Positions 1 to 8,271 of a stretch of DNA of 64,000 nt are shown here, one piece after another. Numbering within the stretch: position 1 is the first letter of the stretch; each line of letters starts with the position of its first letter. The translations under genes were made by a program, and so were the position numbers. This stretch comes from Streptomyces rapamycinicus NRRL 5491 (GTDB lineage Bacteria; Actinomycetota; Actinomycetes; Streptomycetales; Streptomycetaceae). The notes below the pieces were generated by a model. That model saw nothing but the letters and a program-made list of their open reading frames with translations, was not told the origin of the DNA and did no database searches. The stretch spans positions 1,736,001-1,800,000 of the forward strand of contig NZ_CP085193.1 in the NCBI RefSeq assembly GCF_024298965.1. The letters run 5' to 3'.

Positions 1-552
1 CGGGACCTGCACGACGGCGCCCAGCAGCGGCTGGTCTCCATCAATGTCATGCTCGGCCTGGCCGGTCTGGACGCGGAGCCGGGCTCGCCGGTGGCCCGGC
101 AGCTCGCGCTGGCCCAGGGCGAAGTCACCCTCGCCGTGGACGAGTTGCGCGAGCTCAGCCGGGGTGTGCACCCCAAGGCCCTCACCGACCATGGCCTCGC
201 CGCGGCCGTCGGCAACCTCACCACCCGCTCCGCCCTCCCCGTCACCGTCGACATCCGGCTCCCGTACCGGCTGCCCGCCACCGTGGAGAGCACGGGGTAC
301 TTCGTCGTCGCCGAGTCCCTGGCCAACGCCACCAAGCACAGCCGGGCCACCCGGGCCGAGGTCCACGCCCGGCTGGACGCGGATGTCCTGACCCTGTCGG
401 TCCGGGACGACGGCGTCGGCGGGGCGGACCCGGCCGCGGGCACCGGTCTTGTCGGCCTGGCCGACCGCGTCGCCGCGGCGGACGGCAGACTGCGGATATC
501 CAGCCCGGCGGGCGGCCCTACACTGCTGCGCGTGGAGCTCCCGTGCCGCTGA
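1..552 (+). CDS. Two-component sensor histidine kinase, C-terminal part (5' end outside window)
   Basis: This is the tail of a NarL-type sensor kinase. The frame is open from base 1 and begins inside the dimerisation/phosphoacceptor (HisKA_3) segment, RDLHDGAQQRL, where the His is the autophosphorylation site. It is followed by the ELSRGVHPKAL stretch typical of this class and a HATPase_c domain with an N-box (ESLANATKHS) and a G-box (DDGVGGAD, GTGLVGLADR). The sensing domain lies upstream of the window, so the signal is unknown. Its last 10 bases overlap the GTG start of the response regulator at 543, which indicates a translationally coupled pair. Confidence 0.93.
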   Translation, partial: RDLHDGAQQRLVSINVMLGLAGLDAEPGSPVARQLALAQGEVTLAVDELRELSRGVHPKALTDHGLAAAVGNLTTRSALPVTVDIRLPYRLPATVESTGYFVVAESLANATKHSRATRAEVHARLDADVLTLSVRDDGVGGADPAAGTGLVGLADRVAAADGRLRISSPAGGPTLLRVELPCR

Positions 553-1190
553 ACATCGTGCTCGCCGAAGACTCACCGCTGTTGCGGGACGGCCTGGTCA
601 GCGTGCTCACCCGCTTCGGCCACCGGGTGTCGGCGGCCGTCGGCGACGCCGACGCGCTGATCGCCGCGGCCCATGAGCACGACCCCGACATCGTCATCAC
701 CGATGTGCGGATGCCACCGGGCAACGCCGACGACGGCCTCCGCGCCGCGGTCGCGCTGCGCGGCCACCGCGCCGGTCTGCCCATTCTGGTGCTCAGCCAG
801 TACATCGAGCAGTCCTACGCCACCCACCTGCTCGACCTGGGCAGCGAGAGCGGCATCGGCTATCTGCTCAAGGACCGGGTCAGCGCCGTCACCCACTTCG
901 CGGGCGCGGTCGAGCAGGTGGCCGCCGGGGCGACGGTCATGGACCCCGAGGTGGTGCGCCAGCTCCTGCGACGGCGGCAGGACCCCCTGCGGCGGCTCAC
1001 GCCCCGGGAGCGCGAGGTCCTCTCGCTCATGGCCGAGGGACGGTCCAATGCCGAGATCGCCCGCGACCTCTATGTCACCGAGGCCGCGGTCAACAAGCAT
1101 GTCAGCTCCATCCTCCAGAAGCTCGACCTCCGCCTGGACGGCCACGGACACCGGCGCGTCCTCGCGGTGCTCACCTATCTGCGCGCCTGA
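543..1190 (+). CDS. NarL/FixJ-family response regulator
   Basis: DNA-binding partner of the kinase just upstream. The receiver domain spans about residues 4-125; Asp54 in DIVITDVRMPP is the predicted phosphoacceptor and the acidic pair ED is at 9-10. A LuxR-type helix-turn-helix lies near 150-200 (LTPREREVLSLMAEG, then NAEIARDLYV). Length, 215 aa, is normal for the family. The GTG start at 543 overlaps the kinase stop codon. The gene ends 5 bp before the stop of the convergent glycosyltransferase, leaving no room for a separate terminator. The regulon cannot be read from the sequence. Confidence 0.95.
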   Translation: MPLNIVLAEDSPLLRDGLVSVLTRFGHRVSAAVGDADALIAAAHEHDPDIVITDVRMPPGNADDGLRAAVALRGHRAGLPILVLSQYIEQSYATHLLDLGSESGIGYLLKDRVSAVTHFAGAVEQVAAGATVMDPEVVRQLLRRRQDPLRRLTPREREVLSLMAEGRSNAEIARDLYVTEAAVNKHVSSILQKLDLRLDGHGHRRVLAVLTYLRA

Positions 1191-1195
1191 CCGTC

Positions 1196-2407
1196 CTACG
1201 CCCCGGCGTCGAGGAGCAGCTTCGCGGCCACCGTCGTCCCGTCGGTGGGCATCATGCCCGCCACGGCCCTCGCCCGTGCCCGGCTCTCGGGGGTCAGGGC
1301 CGCTTTCAGCGCGGCCGACAGGGAGTCGAGGGTCGGGGCCGGACCGTCGTGTGCCGTGCCGATGCCCAGCTCGGCCACCCGGGCGGCCCAGTGCGGCTGG
1401 TCCGCGATCTGGGGGACCACCACCTGAGGCGCGCCGGCCCGCGCGGCCGTCGTCGTGGTGCCCGCGCCACCGTGGTGGACGACGGCCGCCACCCGGCCGA
1501 ACAGCGACTGATGGTTGACCTCGCCCACGGCGAGGCAGTCGTCCCGGTCGTCGATCGGGGCCAGATCGGCCCAGCCGCGGGCGAGGAGCACCCGGTGGCC
1601 CTGCGCGCGGACCGCCTCGACGGCCACCCGGGCGAGGTCGGTCGAGGTGTGCATGGCCATGCTGCCGAAGCCCACGTACACCGGCGGTGCGCCCGCCTCC
1701 AGGAACGCCTCCAGCTCGGCCGGGAGCGGACGTTCGTCCGGCAGGATCCACGCGCCGGTCTGGACGAGGTCGAGTTCCGTCAGGTCCTGCCACGGGCCCA
1801 GGACCGGGTCCGCCGCCAGCAACGCCCGGTCGGTGAAGACGTAGTCGCGGACGTTGTCCACCGGCGGCAGGCCGATCGCCGCCCGGTGGCGGTTCTCCGC
1901 CTCGCCGTACAGCTCGTTCACGCGCTGGGCGTCCTGCTCCCACAGCACCTTGAGGTCCGTCTCCTCCTGCGGGGACGGCGTGCCGGGCCGCCGTCCCGGA
2001 CGGAAGTGCCGCGAGGGCAGCCCGAACGGATGGAAGCACGCGAACACATAGCGGATGCCCAGCTTCTCGGCCACCGAGCGGGCGCCGGCCGGCATCAGGC
2101 CGGTCGCGAGGAGTACGTCGCTTCCCTCGGCCGCCGTGGTGAGCGTGTCGAACCGCGCGGCGACCAGCTCGGGCGCGAGCCGGAACGCGGCCTGCGCCGA
2201 CGGCGGCCGCTCACCGGTCACCACCGAGCGCACCGTCGGGCCGAGCGGCACCAGTTCCACGCCGACACCGGCGAGCAGCGCCGCGAACTCCTCGTCCGGC
2301 GGGGCGCACACCCGCGCCTCCGCACCGAGCTCCCGCAGCCGCACCGCGAGTCCCGCCAGCGGTTCGACATCCCCGCGCGACCCCCATGTCGACAACACCA
2401 CACGCAT
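1196..2407 (-). CDS. Macrolide-type UDP-glycosyltransferase (GT1/MGT family)
   Basis: Predicted cytoplasmic GT-B glycosyltransferase of 403 aa that moves a sugar from a nucleotide donor to a small-molecule acceptor. It starts MRVVLSTWGSRGDVEP, the acceptor-domain start typical of vancomycin- and macrolide-type enzymes. The C-terminal donor-binding signature is present (HHGGAGTTTTAARAGAP, then VVVPQIADQPHWA), as is GFGSMA. I chose ATG 2407 rather than the longer frame because a GGGGAG ribosome site lies about 8 bp upstream and the homologous N-terminus begins there. No biosynthetic cluster surrounds it, so it may detoxify antibiotics or other xenobiotics (inference). Confidence 0.9.
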   Translation of the reverse strand: MRVVLSTWGSRGDVEPLAGLAVRLRELGAEARVCAPPDEEFAALLAGVGVELVPLGPTVRSVVTGERPPSAQAAFRLAPELVAARFDTLTTAAEGSDVLLATGLMPAGARSVAEKLGIRYVFACFHPFGLPSRHFRPGRRPGTPSPQEETDLKVLWEQDAQRVNELYGEAENRHRAAIGLPPVDNVRDYVFTDRALLAADPVLGPWQDLTELDLVQTGAWILPDERPLPAELEAFLEAGAPPVYVGFGSMAMHTSTDLARVAVEAVRAQGHRVLLARGWADLAPIDDRDDCLAVGEVNHQSLFGRVAAVVHHGGAGTTTTAARAGAPQVVVPQIADQPHWAARVAELGIGTAHDGPAPTLDSLSAALKAALTPESRARARAVAGMMPTDGTTVAAKLLLDAGA

Positions 2408-2493
2408 ATCGCAAACTCCCCGTTTCCCCAGGTACTGGCATCGGCCGCCCATCCTGAGGCACACCCCGGGTCTTGCCGCAAGCCCCCCGGTGC

Positions 2494-2523
2494 GCTATAG
2501 GTTGATAGTGGCAGGGAGAGTAA
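2494..2523 (-). promoter_or_regulatory. Possible promoter of the glycosyltransferase gene
   Basis: Reading leftward, a TTACTC hexamer (2518-2523) and a TATAGC hexamer (2494-2499) are separated by 18 bp and lie about 90 bp upstream of the glycosyltransferase start. The -10 match is good and the -35 match is weak. This is pattern evidence only. Confidence 0.3.
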
Positions 2524-2570
2524 TTCCCTGCCTTTGCTGTGTCGTCGGCCCAGGCCCCTCGGGGCAGGCC

Positions 2571-2644
2571 CGTCAGCCCGGGTCCGGTCAGTGCGGGCCC
2601 GTCAGCCCAGGTCCGGTCACTCCATGTCCGGTCAGTCCAGGTCC
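2571..2644. repeat. 15-bp tandem array spanning the stop codon of the SigJ-like gene
   Basis: Five degenerate head-to-tail copies of a 14-15 bp unit (GGTCAGTCCAGGTCC at 2630-2644; others at 2615, 2600, 2586 and 2571). The first copy holds the last codons and TGA stop of the sigma-factor gene on the minus strand. The next two copies repeat that stop in the same frame (peptide pattern PDxx-stop). It looks like slippage amplification of the gene's 3' end. Confidence 0.75.
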
Positions 2645-3522
2645 GCCAGATCGAGCCCGCTCAGCCGCTCGGGGTCGGCCAGGATGTCGATCGCCACGAT
2701 CCTGCCGTCCGCGACCGTGAAGGCCAGCACCGAGTACGGCCGCCCCTCCCGCGAACTGACCACGCCCACGGCCCCGTTGACGAGCGCGGGCCGGGCGTGC
2801 AGCCCCGGGCCGCTGAGGCGGGAGAAGGTGAGCGCCTGGTCCGCCACGGCCGCGGCGCCACGCACCTCGCGCGGGGCGGGGGCGGGCGCGGGGCCGTAGT
2901 CGGCGCGCAGCACGACATCCGGGTCGAGCACGGCGATCAGCCCCTCCAAATCGCCGTCGCGCGCGGCGGCGAGGAAGGCGCCCACGACCTCGCGCTGCCG
3001 GGCGAGGTCCGCGTCGGGGACCGGGGCCGCTCCCCGCACCCGGCGGCGGGCGCGGCTGGCGAGCTGACGGGCGGCGGCCGGGGTGCGGTCGACGATGGGG
3101 GCGATCTCGTCGAACGGCACGGCGAACAGATCGTGCAGTACGAAGGCCAGCCGTTCGGCGGGGGCCAGCGTCTCCAGGACGACCAGCAGGGCGAGGCCGA
3201 CCGAGTCGGCGAGCAGCGCCTGGTCCTCGGGGCCGGGCCCGCTCGCACGGCTGATGACCGGGTCGGGGAGGCGCACCCCCAGGGGCTCCTCGCGCCGGGC
3301 GGTGCGCGAGCGCAGCATGTCCAGGCAGACCCGGCCGACGACGGTGGTCAGCCAGCCGCCCAGGTTCTCCACCGCGCCGGTGTCGGAGCGGCTGAGCCGC
3401 AGCCATGCCTCCTGGACGGCGTCGTCCGCCTCGCTCAGTGAGCCGAGCATGCGGTAGGCAACCGCGCGCAGATGGCCGCGGTGGGCCTCGAAGCCCTCCG
3501 CCAGAAGGTGGTTCTCGTCCAT
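2632..3522 (-). CDS. SigJ-like ECF sigma factor with C-terminal SnoaL-like domain
   Basis: Extracytoplasmic-function sigma factor of 296 aa. Region 2 is near residues 12-75 (AYRMLGSLSEADDAVQEAWLR) and region 4 near 125-180 (LAPAERLAFVLHDLF, then EIAPIVDRTPAAARQLASRA). A linker carries RLPDPV, comparable to the WLPEP linker of ECF41-type factors. Residues about 195-290 form an NTF2/SnoaL-like domain (VVGAFLAAARDGDLEGLIAVLDPDVVLRAD). In this class the C-terminal domain replaces a separate anti-sigma factor and tunes activity. No carboxymuconolactone decarboxylase or DoxX partner gene is adjacent. A 15-bp tandem repeat begins at its stop codon. Confidence 0.92.
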   Translation of the reverse strand: MDENHLLAEGFEAHRGHLRAVAYRMLGSLSEADDAVQEAWLRLSRSDTGAVENLGGWLTTVVGRVCLDMLRSRTARREEPLGVRLPDPVISRASGPGPEDQALLADSVGLALLVVLETLAPAERLAFVLHDLFAVPFDEIAPIVDRTPAAARQLASRARRRVRGAAPVPDADLARQREVVGAFLAAARDGDLEGLIAVLDPDVVLRADYGPAPAPAPREVRGAAAVADQALTFSRLSGPGLHARPALVNGAVGVVSSREGRPYSVLAFTVADGRIVAIDILADPERLSGLDLADLD

Positions 3523-3666
3523 CGTTCACATCCCCTTGTCCGGACCGCACCGTCGCAGGCCACACCGTGCTGACGGATGGGCCGGGCGCGATGTGACAGA
3601 GGGGGCGGGATGGACCGTGCACCCGTCCAGTCCCTTGACGCACTGCGATCACATCATTACACAAGT

Positions 3667-3680
3667 TGGGAGCGCTCCCA
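3667..3680. promoter_or_regulatory. CebR operator (perfect 14-bp palindrome)
   Basis: TGGGAGCGCTCCCA, a perfect palindrome identical to the published CebR box of Streptomyces. It ends 29 bp before the GH9 start codon. CebR is the LacI-family cellobiose/cellotriose-responsive repressor of cellulose use, so the downstream cellulase should be derepressed by cello-oligosaccharides. Confidence 0.9.
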
Positions 3681-3708
3681 TGCCTCCCACTCCCCAGGAG
3701 GGTCCCTC

Positions 3709-5544
3709 ATGTCCCTGCCCCTGTTAGGCCGTCCGCGCGGTGCGCGGGCCGCCACCGCGCTGCTCACCGGTGCGCTGCTGCTGATCGCCGCCCAGTCCGC
3801 GCCCGCCGGGGCGGACTCCCCCGCCGCGCCCGCGGCCTCCGCCGCGCCCTCCACCGTCCAGGTCAATCAGCTGGGATATCTGCCGGACGGCCCCAAACGG
3901 GCCACCGTCGTCAGCGCGAGCACCACCGCCCTGCCCTGGCAGCTGCGCGACGCCGCGGGGCGGACGGCCGCCTCGGGCACCACCGCCGTACGGGGCGCGG
4001 ACGCCGCCTCCGGGCAGTCGGCCCATCTGGTGGACTTCTCCTCGTACCCGGGGACGGGCACCGGCTACACCCTCACCGTGGACGGGCGGACCAGCCACCC
4101 CTTCGACATCCGCGCGAACCTCTACGACGGGCTGCGCGCCGACGCGATGTCCTTCTTCTACCAGCAGCGCAGCGGTATCCCCATCGAGGCGTCACTCGCC
4201 GGTTCCCCCTACGCGCGCCCGGCGGGCCATCTGGGTGTCGCCCCCACCCGGGGCGACACCGCCGTGCCCTGCGCCAGCGGGGTGTGCGACTATGCCCGGG
4301 ATGTGCGTGGCGGCTGGTACGACGCCGGTGACCAGGGCAAATACGTGGTCAACGGCGGACTCGCGGTCTGGCAGCTGGTCAACTCCTTCGAGCGCGCGAA
4401 GCGTACGGGGCACGCGGCCGCCCTCGGGGATTCCACGCTGCGCGTCCCCGAGCGCGGCAACCGGATCCCCGATGTGCTCGACGAGGCGCGCTGGGAGCTC
4501 GAATTCCTGATGCGCATGCAGATCCCGGAGGGCAAGCCGCGGGCGGGCATGGCCTTCCACAAGGTCCATGACGCCGCCTGGACCGGACTGCCCACCCGGC
4601 CGGAGCAGGACGCCGAGCCGCGTGAGCTGCACGCGCCGTCCACCGCCGCCACCCTCAACCTGGCCGCCGCGGCGGCCCAGTGCGCCCGGGTCTACGCGCC
4701 GTACGACGCCGCCTTCGCCGCCCGCTGCCTGGACTCCGCGCGCCGCGCCTGGGCCGCCGCACGGGCGAACCCCGATGTGCTCGCACCGGCCTCCGACTCC
4801 ACCGGCGGCGGGGCGTACGACGACAGCGAGGTGGGCGACGAGTTCTACTGGGCGGCGGCTGAGCTGTACGCGACCACCGGGGAGGCGCCGTACCGGGACG
4901 CGGTCACCTCCTCGCCATACCACACCGCGAGCGATGTGTTCACCCCGCACGGCTTCAGCTGGCAGGACACCGGGCCGCTCGGGCGGCTCGTCCTGGCCAC
5001 CGTCCCCAACGGCCTGCCCGCCGCCGACCTCGCCCGCGTCCGCGCCTCCGTGGTGTCCGCGGCCGACGCCCGCTTGAGCACGATGGCCGGCCAGGGCTAC
5101 GCGGTGCCGCTGCCGACGGACGGCTACGTATGGGGCTCCAACGGCCAGGTGGCCAACAACGGCACCGTCATGGCCGTCGCCTACGAGCTCACCAAGCAAC
5201 GGCGGTACCGCACCGGGGCGCTGGAGACACTGGACTATCTGCTCGGCCGGAACGCGCTCGGCCAGTCGTATGTCACCGGCTACGGCGAGCACGCCGCCCA
5301 GAACCAGCACCACCGCTTCTGGGCGCACCAGTACGACGCCTCGCTGCCGAACCCGCCCGCCGGTTCGATCGCGGGCGGCGCGAACTCGGGGCTGCAGGAT
5401 CCGGTGGCGCAGGAGAAGCTCCCGGGCTGCGCGCCCGCGGCCTGCTACATCGACGACATCGGCTCGTACTCCACGAACGAGGTGGCGATCAACTGGAACG
5501 CGCCGCTGGCGTGGCTGGCCGCGTTCGCCGCGGAACGCGGCTGA
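3709..5544 (+). CDS. Secreted glycoside hydrolase family 9 cellulase (endoglucanase)
   Basis: Hydrolyses beta-1,4-glucan outside the cell. A signal peptide (residues 1-35: basic start, [13 protein letters not shown] core, ADS processing region) is followed by an Ig-like CelD_N domain ([16 protein letters not shown]) and a GH9 catalytic domain. Catalytic motifs are [29 protein letters not shown] and [15 protein letters not shown]. There is no carbohydrate-binding module; at 611 aa it is a compact Ig-GH9 form. ATG 3709 was chosen because AGGAGGG lies 6-7 bp upstream and the signal peptide starts there; the longer frame reads through the CebR box. Codon 6 is TTA (3724-3726), so translation may depend on bldA tRNA. 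The gene is convergent with the gpx-like gene; a mobile element now interrupts their shared terminator. Confidence 0.95.
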   Translation: MSLPLLGRPRGARAATALLTGALLLIAAQSAPAGADSPAAPAASAAPSTVQVNQLGYLPDGPKRATVVSASTTALPWQLRDAAGRTAASGTTAVRGADAASGQSAHLVDFSSYPGTGTGYTLTVDGRTSHPFDIRANLYDGLRADAMSFFYQQRSGIPIEASLAGSPYARPAGHLGVAPTRGDTAVPCASGVCDYARDVRGGWYDAGDQGKYVVNGGLAVWQLVNSFERAKRTGHAAALGDSTLRVPERGNRIPDVLDEARWELEFLMRMQIPEGKPRAGMAFHKVHDAAWTGLPTRPEQDAEPRELHAPSTAATLNLAAAAAQCARVYAPYDAAFAARCLDSARRAWAAARANPDVLAPASDSTGGGAYDDSEVGDEFYWAAAELYATTGEAPYRDAVTSSPYHTASDVFTPHGFSWQDTGPLGRLVLATVPNGLPAADLARVRASVVSAADARLSTMAGQGYAVPLPTDGYVWGSNGQVANNGTVMAVAYELTKQRRYRTGALETLDYLLGRNALGQSYVTGYGEHAAQNQHHRFWAHQYDASLPNPPAGSIAGGANSGLQDPVAQEKLPGCAPAACYIDDIGSYSTNEVAINWNAPLAWLAAFAAERG

Positions 5545-5546
5545 CC

Positions 5547-5560
5547 GGGTGGGCGAGGGG
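5547..5560. terminator. Left arm of a terminator split by the mobile element
   Basis: GGGTGGGCGAGGGG, two bases after the GH9 stop codon, is the exact reverse complement of 8296-8309. Removing the element and one target copy restores a perfect 14-bp stem with a 10-base loop between the convergent cellulase and peroxidase genes. In the present arrangement the arms are 2.7 kb apart and cannot work normally. Confidence 0.8.
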
Positions 5561-5570
5561 CCTCCTCCGG
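5561..5570. repeat. Target-site duplication, left copy
   Basis: CCTCCTCCGG, directly repeated at 8286-8295, abuts the left inverted repeat. A 10-bp duplication fits IS4-family insertions. Confidence 0.9.
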
Positions 5571-5592
5571 CCAATGCAGTTGCGTTAAGGCG
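5571..5592. repeat. Left terminal inverted repeat of the element
   Basis: Begins CCAATGCAGTTGCGTTA and matches the reverse complement of 8264-8285 at 21 of 22 positions. Similarity ends abruptly inward of this. Confidence 0.93.
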
Positions 5593-5624
5593 TCCGCAGG
5601 GCCCCACCAACCCGGAGTTCACGT

Positions 5625-5653
5625 TTCCCTGAATTCATGAATCCGTGTACTGT
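5625..5653 (+). promoter_or_regulatory. Probable cmtR promoter with overlapping palindromic operator
   Basis: The 10-bp palindrome ATTCATGAAT (5633-5642) lies just upstream of a -10-like TACTGT (5648-5653); the matching -35 near 5625-5630 is weak. The -10 ends 6 bp before the GTG at 5660, which fits a leaderless transcript. The palindrome is a plausible binding site for the ArsR-family regulator encoded next to it. Confidence 0.45.
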
Positions 5654-5659
5654 CTCGGT

Positions 5660-5995
5660 GTGTTGACTGTTGCCTCCGACATCGAGGTGCTGGCCCGGTT
5701 CGGCCGCGCGCTCGCGGACCCGATCCGCTGCCGCATCCTGCTCGCCCTACACGACGCCCCTGCCTATCCGGCCGATCTCGCCGACGCCCTCGGCGTCTCC
5801 CGCACCCGTCTGTCGAACCACCTGGCGTGCCTGCGCGACTGCGGGCTAGTCGTCACCCTCCCCGACGGGCGCCGCACCCGTTACGAGCTGGCCGACAAAC
5901 GCCTCGGCCACGCGCTGGACGACCTGCGCACCGCCGTGGTGGCGGTGGAGACCGACCGCACGTGCGTCGATGCCGACGAGAAGGGGTGCTGCTGA
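5660..5995 (+). CDS. CmtR-type ArsR/SmtB-family Cd(II)/Pb(II)-sensing repressor
   Basis: Winged-helix metal sensor of 111 aa. The recognition region is LADALGVSRTRLSNHLACLRDCG. Counting from GTG 5660, cysteines fall at 57, 61 and 102, the same numbers as the Cd/Pb ligands of Mycobacterium tuberculosis CmtR, whose protein also begins M-L-T. That register is why I prefer 5660 over GTG 5645 or TTG 5663. There is no Shine-Dalgarno sequence; a -10-like hexamer 6 bp upstream suggests leaderless translation. The C-terminus ends in two extra cysteines (EKGCC). One base separates it from the CDF exporter gene, so the two form an operon. It travels inside the mobile element. Confidence 0.88.
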   Translation: MLTVASDIEVLARFGRALADPIRCRILLALHDAPAYPADLADALGVSRTRLSNHLACLRDCGLVVTLPDGRRTRYELADKRLGHALDDLRTAVVAVETDRTCVDADEKGCC

Positions 5996-5996
5996 C

Positions 5997-6701
5997 ATGA
6001 CCGCGGAGATATCCATATCCCTCGGCCCCGGCCCGGCCCGCCGCGACGCGCTCGCCAAGCGGATACGGCTGCTGGTCGCCGCCACGATCACGTACAACGT
6101 CATCGAGGGGATCGTCGCCACCACCGCCGGCGCCCTCGCTTCCTCCACCGCGCTGATCGGCTTCGGCCTGGACTCGGCCATCGAGGTGTCCTCCGCGACC
6201 GCGGTTGCCTGGCAGTTCTCCGCCCGTGACCACTCCGTGCGCGAGGCCCGCGAGCAGCGCACCCTGCGGATCATCGCCATCTCGTTCTTCGCGCTCGCCG
6301 CGTACGTCACCGTCGACGCCGTACGGGCGCTGACCGGCACCGGCGAGGCCGAACGCTCCATCCCTGGCATCATCATCGCCGCCCTGTCCCTGGCCGTGAT
6401 GCCGTTCCTGTCCGCCGCCCAGCGCCACGCCGGCCGCGAACTCGGCTCCGCCAGCGCGGTCGCCGACTCCAAGCAGACGCTGCTGTGCACGTACCTGTCC
6501 GCCGTGCTGCTCGTGGGCTTGGTCCTCAACGCCACGCTCGGCTGGTCCTGGGCCGACCCACTCGCCGCCCTGGTCATCGCCGCCATCGCGGTGAAGGAGG
6601 GCCGCGACGCCTGGCAGGGTAAGGGCTGCTGCGCGGTCCCGGCCGCCGGTGCCGAGACCGACGCATGCGGTTGCCGGCCCGGATGCGACTGCTGCGACTG
6701 A
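5997..6701 (+). CDS. Cation diffusion facilitator-type metal transporter with Cys-rich tail
   Basis: Inner-membrane exporter of 234 aa, probably for Cd, Zn or Pb by metal/proton exchange. Six hydrophobic segments are visible (about 25-45, 50-70, 90-112, 122-140, 160-182, 187-205). Segment 2 carries GFGLDSAIEVSS and segment 5 is preceded by ADSKQTLLC, positions where this family binds metal. The C-terminus (about residues 208-234) has seven cysteines, in CC, CGC and CDCC groupings, in place of the usual folded cytoplasmic domain. ATG 5997 starts 1 bp after the regulator stop. Paired with the CmtR-like sensor it forms a self-regulated resistance cassette; the exact metal is inferred. Confidence 0.88.
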   Translation: MTAEISISLGPGPARRDALAKRIRLLVAATITYNVIEGIVATTAGALASSTALIGFGLDSAIEVSSATAVAWQFSARDHSVREAREQRTLRIIAISFFALAAYVTVDAVRALTGTGEAERSIPGIIIAALSLAVMPFLSAAQRHAGRELGSASAVADSKQTLLCTYLSAVLLVGLVLNATLGWSWADPLAALVIAAIAVKEGRDAWQGKGCCAVPAAGAETDACGCRPGCDCCD

Positions 6702-6708
6702 ACTGCGC

Positions 6709-6750
6709 GCACGGCAGGGCCCCGGTTGACACTGGGGCCCTCTGCCGTGC
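6709..6750 (+). terminator. Hairpin terminator after the CDF gene
   Basis: Arms 6709-6723 and 6734-6750 pair over 15 bp with a 2-base bulge and a 10-base loop. It lies 8 bp after the CDF stop and separates the metal operon from the transposase within the element. No long U tract, as is usual in this genus. Confidence 0.75.
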
Positions 6751-6849
6751 GGTACCCAGCCACTCCGCCGGGGCACCGCAAGCCAGGGCTGAGGAGCTAC
6801 CGACTCGGTGCACCCGTGCCCGGAGAGCGTCAAACGGCGTTGACCTTGA

Positions 6850-8271
6850 GTGGAGGGGCAGAGCAGCGCTGGGCAGCGAGTACGAATCGGCATCCTGACG
6901 AAGGTGTTCACCGCCGAGCTGGTCGACGCGGCGATAGCCAAGCATGACCGAGTGGAACGACGGCGCCGCCTGCTACCGGCCCGGCTTGTCGTGTACTTCG
7001 TCCTGGCCTTGTGCCTGTTCGCCCGAGAGTCGTACGAAGAGGTGCTGCGCGTGCTGACCAGCGGCATACCGGGCAGCCGTGCCCTGGCCAGGGTGAACCG
7101 GTCCTCGTTATGCCGAGCGCGGTCCCGGCTCGGTGAGGACGTGCTGGAGAGCGTGTTCAGAGAGGTAGCCGGTCGGCTCGCCACGCCGGACACGCCCGGG
7201 GCATGGTGGCGCGGGCTACGGCTGCTTGCTCTGGACGGCACCCAGTTCGACCTTCCCGACTCAGTGAGTAACGGCGACACCTTCGACGGCCCTTCGACCA
7301 CGGGCGGCCTCCCCTTCGGCTTTCCGCAGGTGAGGGCTGTGGTTCTCGCGGAGATCGGGACACACGGAGTGCTCGACGTCCGCCTCGGCGGCTATCGAGA
7401 CGGCGAACGCAGCCTCGCTTACCCGCTGGCCGGCTCCACCGGTTCTGGGGACCTGGTGATCGCCGACCGCGGCTTCTGGTCGGTCGAGTTCGCCCACGCT
7501 TTCACCGTGACCGGCGCGGACCTGCTGGTCAGGCTCCAGTCCAACCACCTCGGCACCCTCCAGGAAGAGCTTCCCGACGGCTCGTACTTGTCGATAGCGC
7601 GCCCGGGCAAGGACGTCCGGCTCCGAGCCGCGCGGGAAGGCCGGACCTTGCCCAAGCACACGATCTACCGCGTCATCACCTTCACGAAGGACGACAAGGT
7701 CGCCTTCCTCGGCACGACACTGCTGGACCCCGCGCAGTACCCGGCAGCCGAGCTGATCGCGCTCTACCGAGAACGCTGGGAGATCGAGCTGGCCTTCGAC
7801 GAGATCAAGAACCATCTCGGCCCCGGCGGGCCGATCCGGTCCCGTACGCCGGAAGGCGTCCGGCAGGAGCTGTGGGCCTACCTCGCCGTCCACCACGCGA
7901 TCCGCCAGTTCGCTCACGCCGCAGCACTCGCCGGCCCCGCCGTCGACGCGGACCGCGTCTCCTACCTCAAGTGCGTCCGCATCATCCGCCGAAGCGTTCC
8001 TTCCCAGCTCGGAGCCACCACCGCCAAGCTCACGCGTTCCCTCACCGAGGCTGGGCAGGAGGCACGCAGCCGCTTACTCCCGGTCCGCCGGAACCGGAAC
8101 TGCCCACGAGCGATCAAGAAGCCCAACCGGTGGCCCGTGCTGCGGACCCGCGCCAAACGAGGGGCGGTCGAGCCGGGCCGCTGGGCCTTCAACCAGACGA
8201 AGAAGCACAAGAGCAATCGACGGGCGGGGAGACCAGTGCTCAAGCCGTCCCCGACCCCGTCACCGCCCTAA
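6850..8271 (+). CDS. IS4-family DDE transposase
   Basis: Transposase of 473 aa with the IS4 N-terminal domain (about 12-105: ILTKVFTAELVDAAI, then RSSLCRARSRLG) and an RNase-H-like DDE domain. Catalytic residues are D129 (LLALDGTQFD), D206 (VIADRGFW) and E313 within the exact IS4 signature Y306-x2-R309-x3-E313-x6-K320. Length is normal and there is no frameshift, so it is probably active. GTG 6850 is the best start, though without a clear ribosome site. TTA codons occur at 7108 and 8074, so full translation may need bldA tRNA. Its TAA stop (8269-8271) is part of the right inverted repeat. Confidence 0.95.
   Translation: MEGQSSAGQRVRIGILTKVFTAELVDAAIAKHDRVERRRRLLPARLVVYFVLALCLFARESYEEVLRVLTSGIPGSRALARVNRSSLCRARSRLGEDVLESVFREVAGRLATPDTPGAWWRGLRLLALDGTQFDLPDSVSNGDTFDGPSTTGGLPFGFPQVRAVVLAEIGTHGVLDVRLGGYRDGERSLAYPLAGSTGSGDLVIADRGFWSVEFAHAFTVTGADLLVRLQSNHLGTLQEELPDGSYLSIARPGKDVRLRAAREGRTLPKHTIYRVITFTKDDKVAFLGTTLLDPAQYPAAELIALYRERWEIELAFDEIKNHLGPGGPIRSRTPEGVRQELWAYLAVHHAIRQFAHAAALAGPAVDADRVSYLKCVRIIRRSVPSQLGATTAKLTRSLTEAGQEARSRLLPVRRNRNCPRAIKKPNRWPVLRTRAKRGAVEPGRWAFNQTKKHKSNRRAGRPVLKPSPTPSPP

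Noticed and set aside
573..2039. Long minus-strand open frame (488 codons) across the response regulator and glycosyltransferase genes
   Set aside because: Antisense shadow of two well-supported genes, Arg/Gly/Pro-rich, with no domain pattern; typical of 70+ percent GC DNA.
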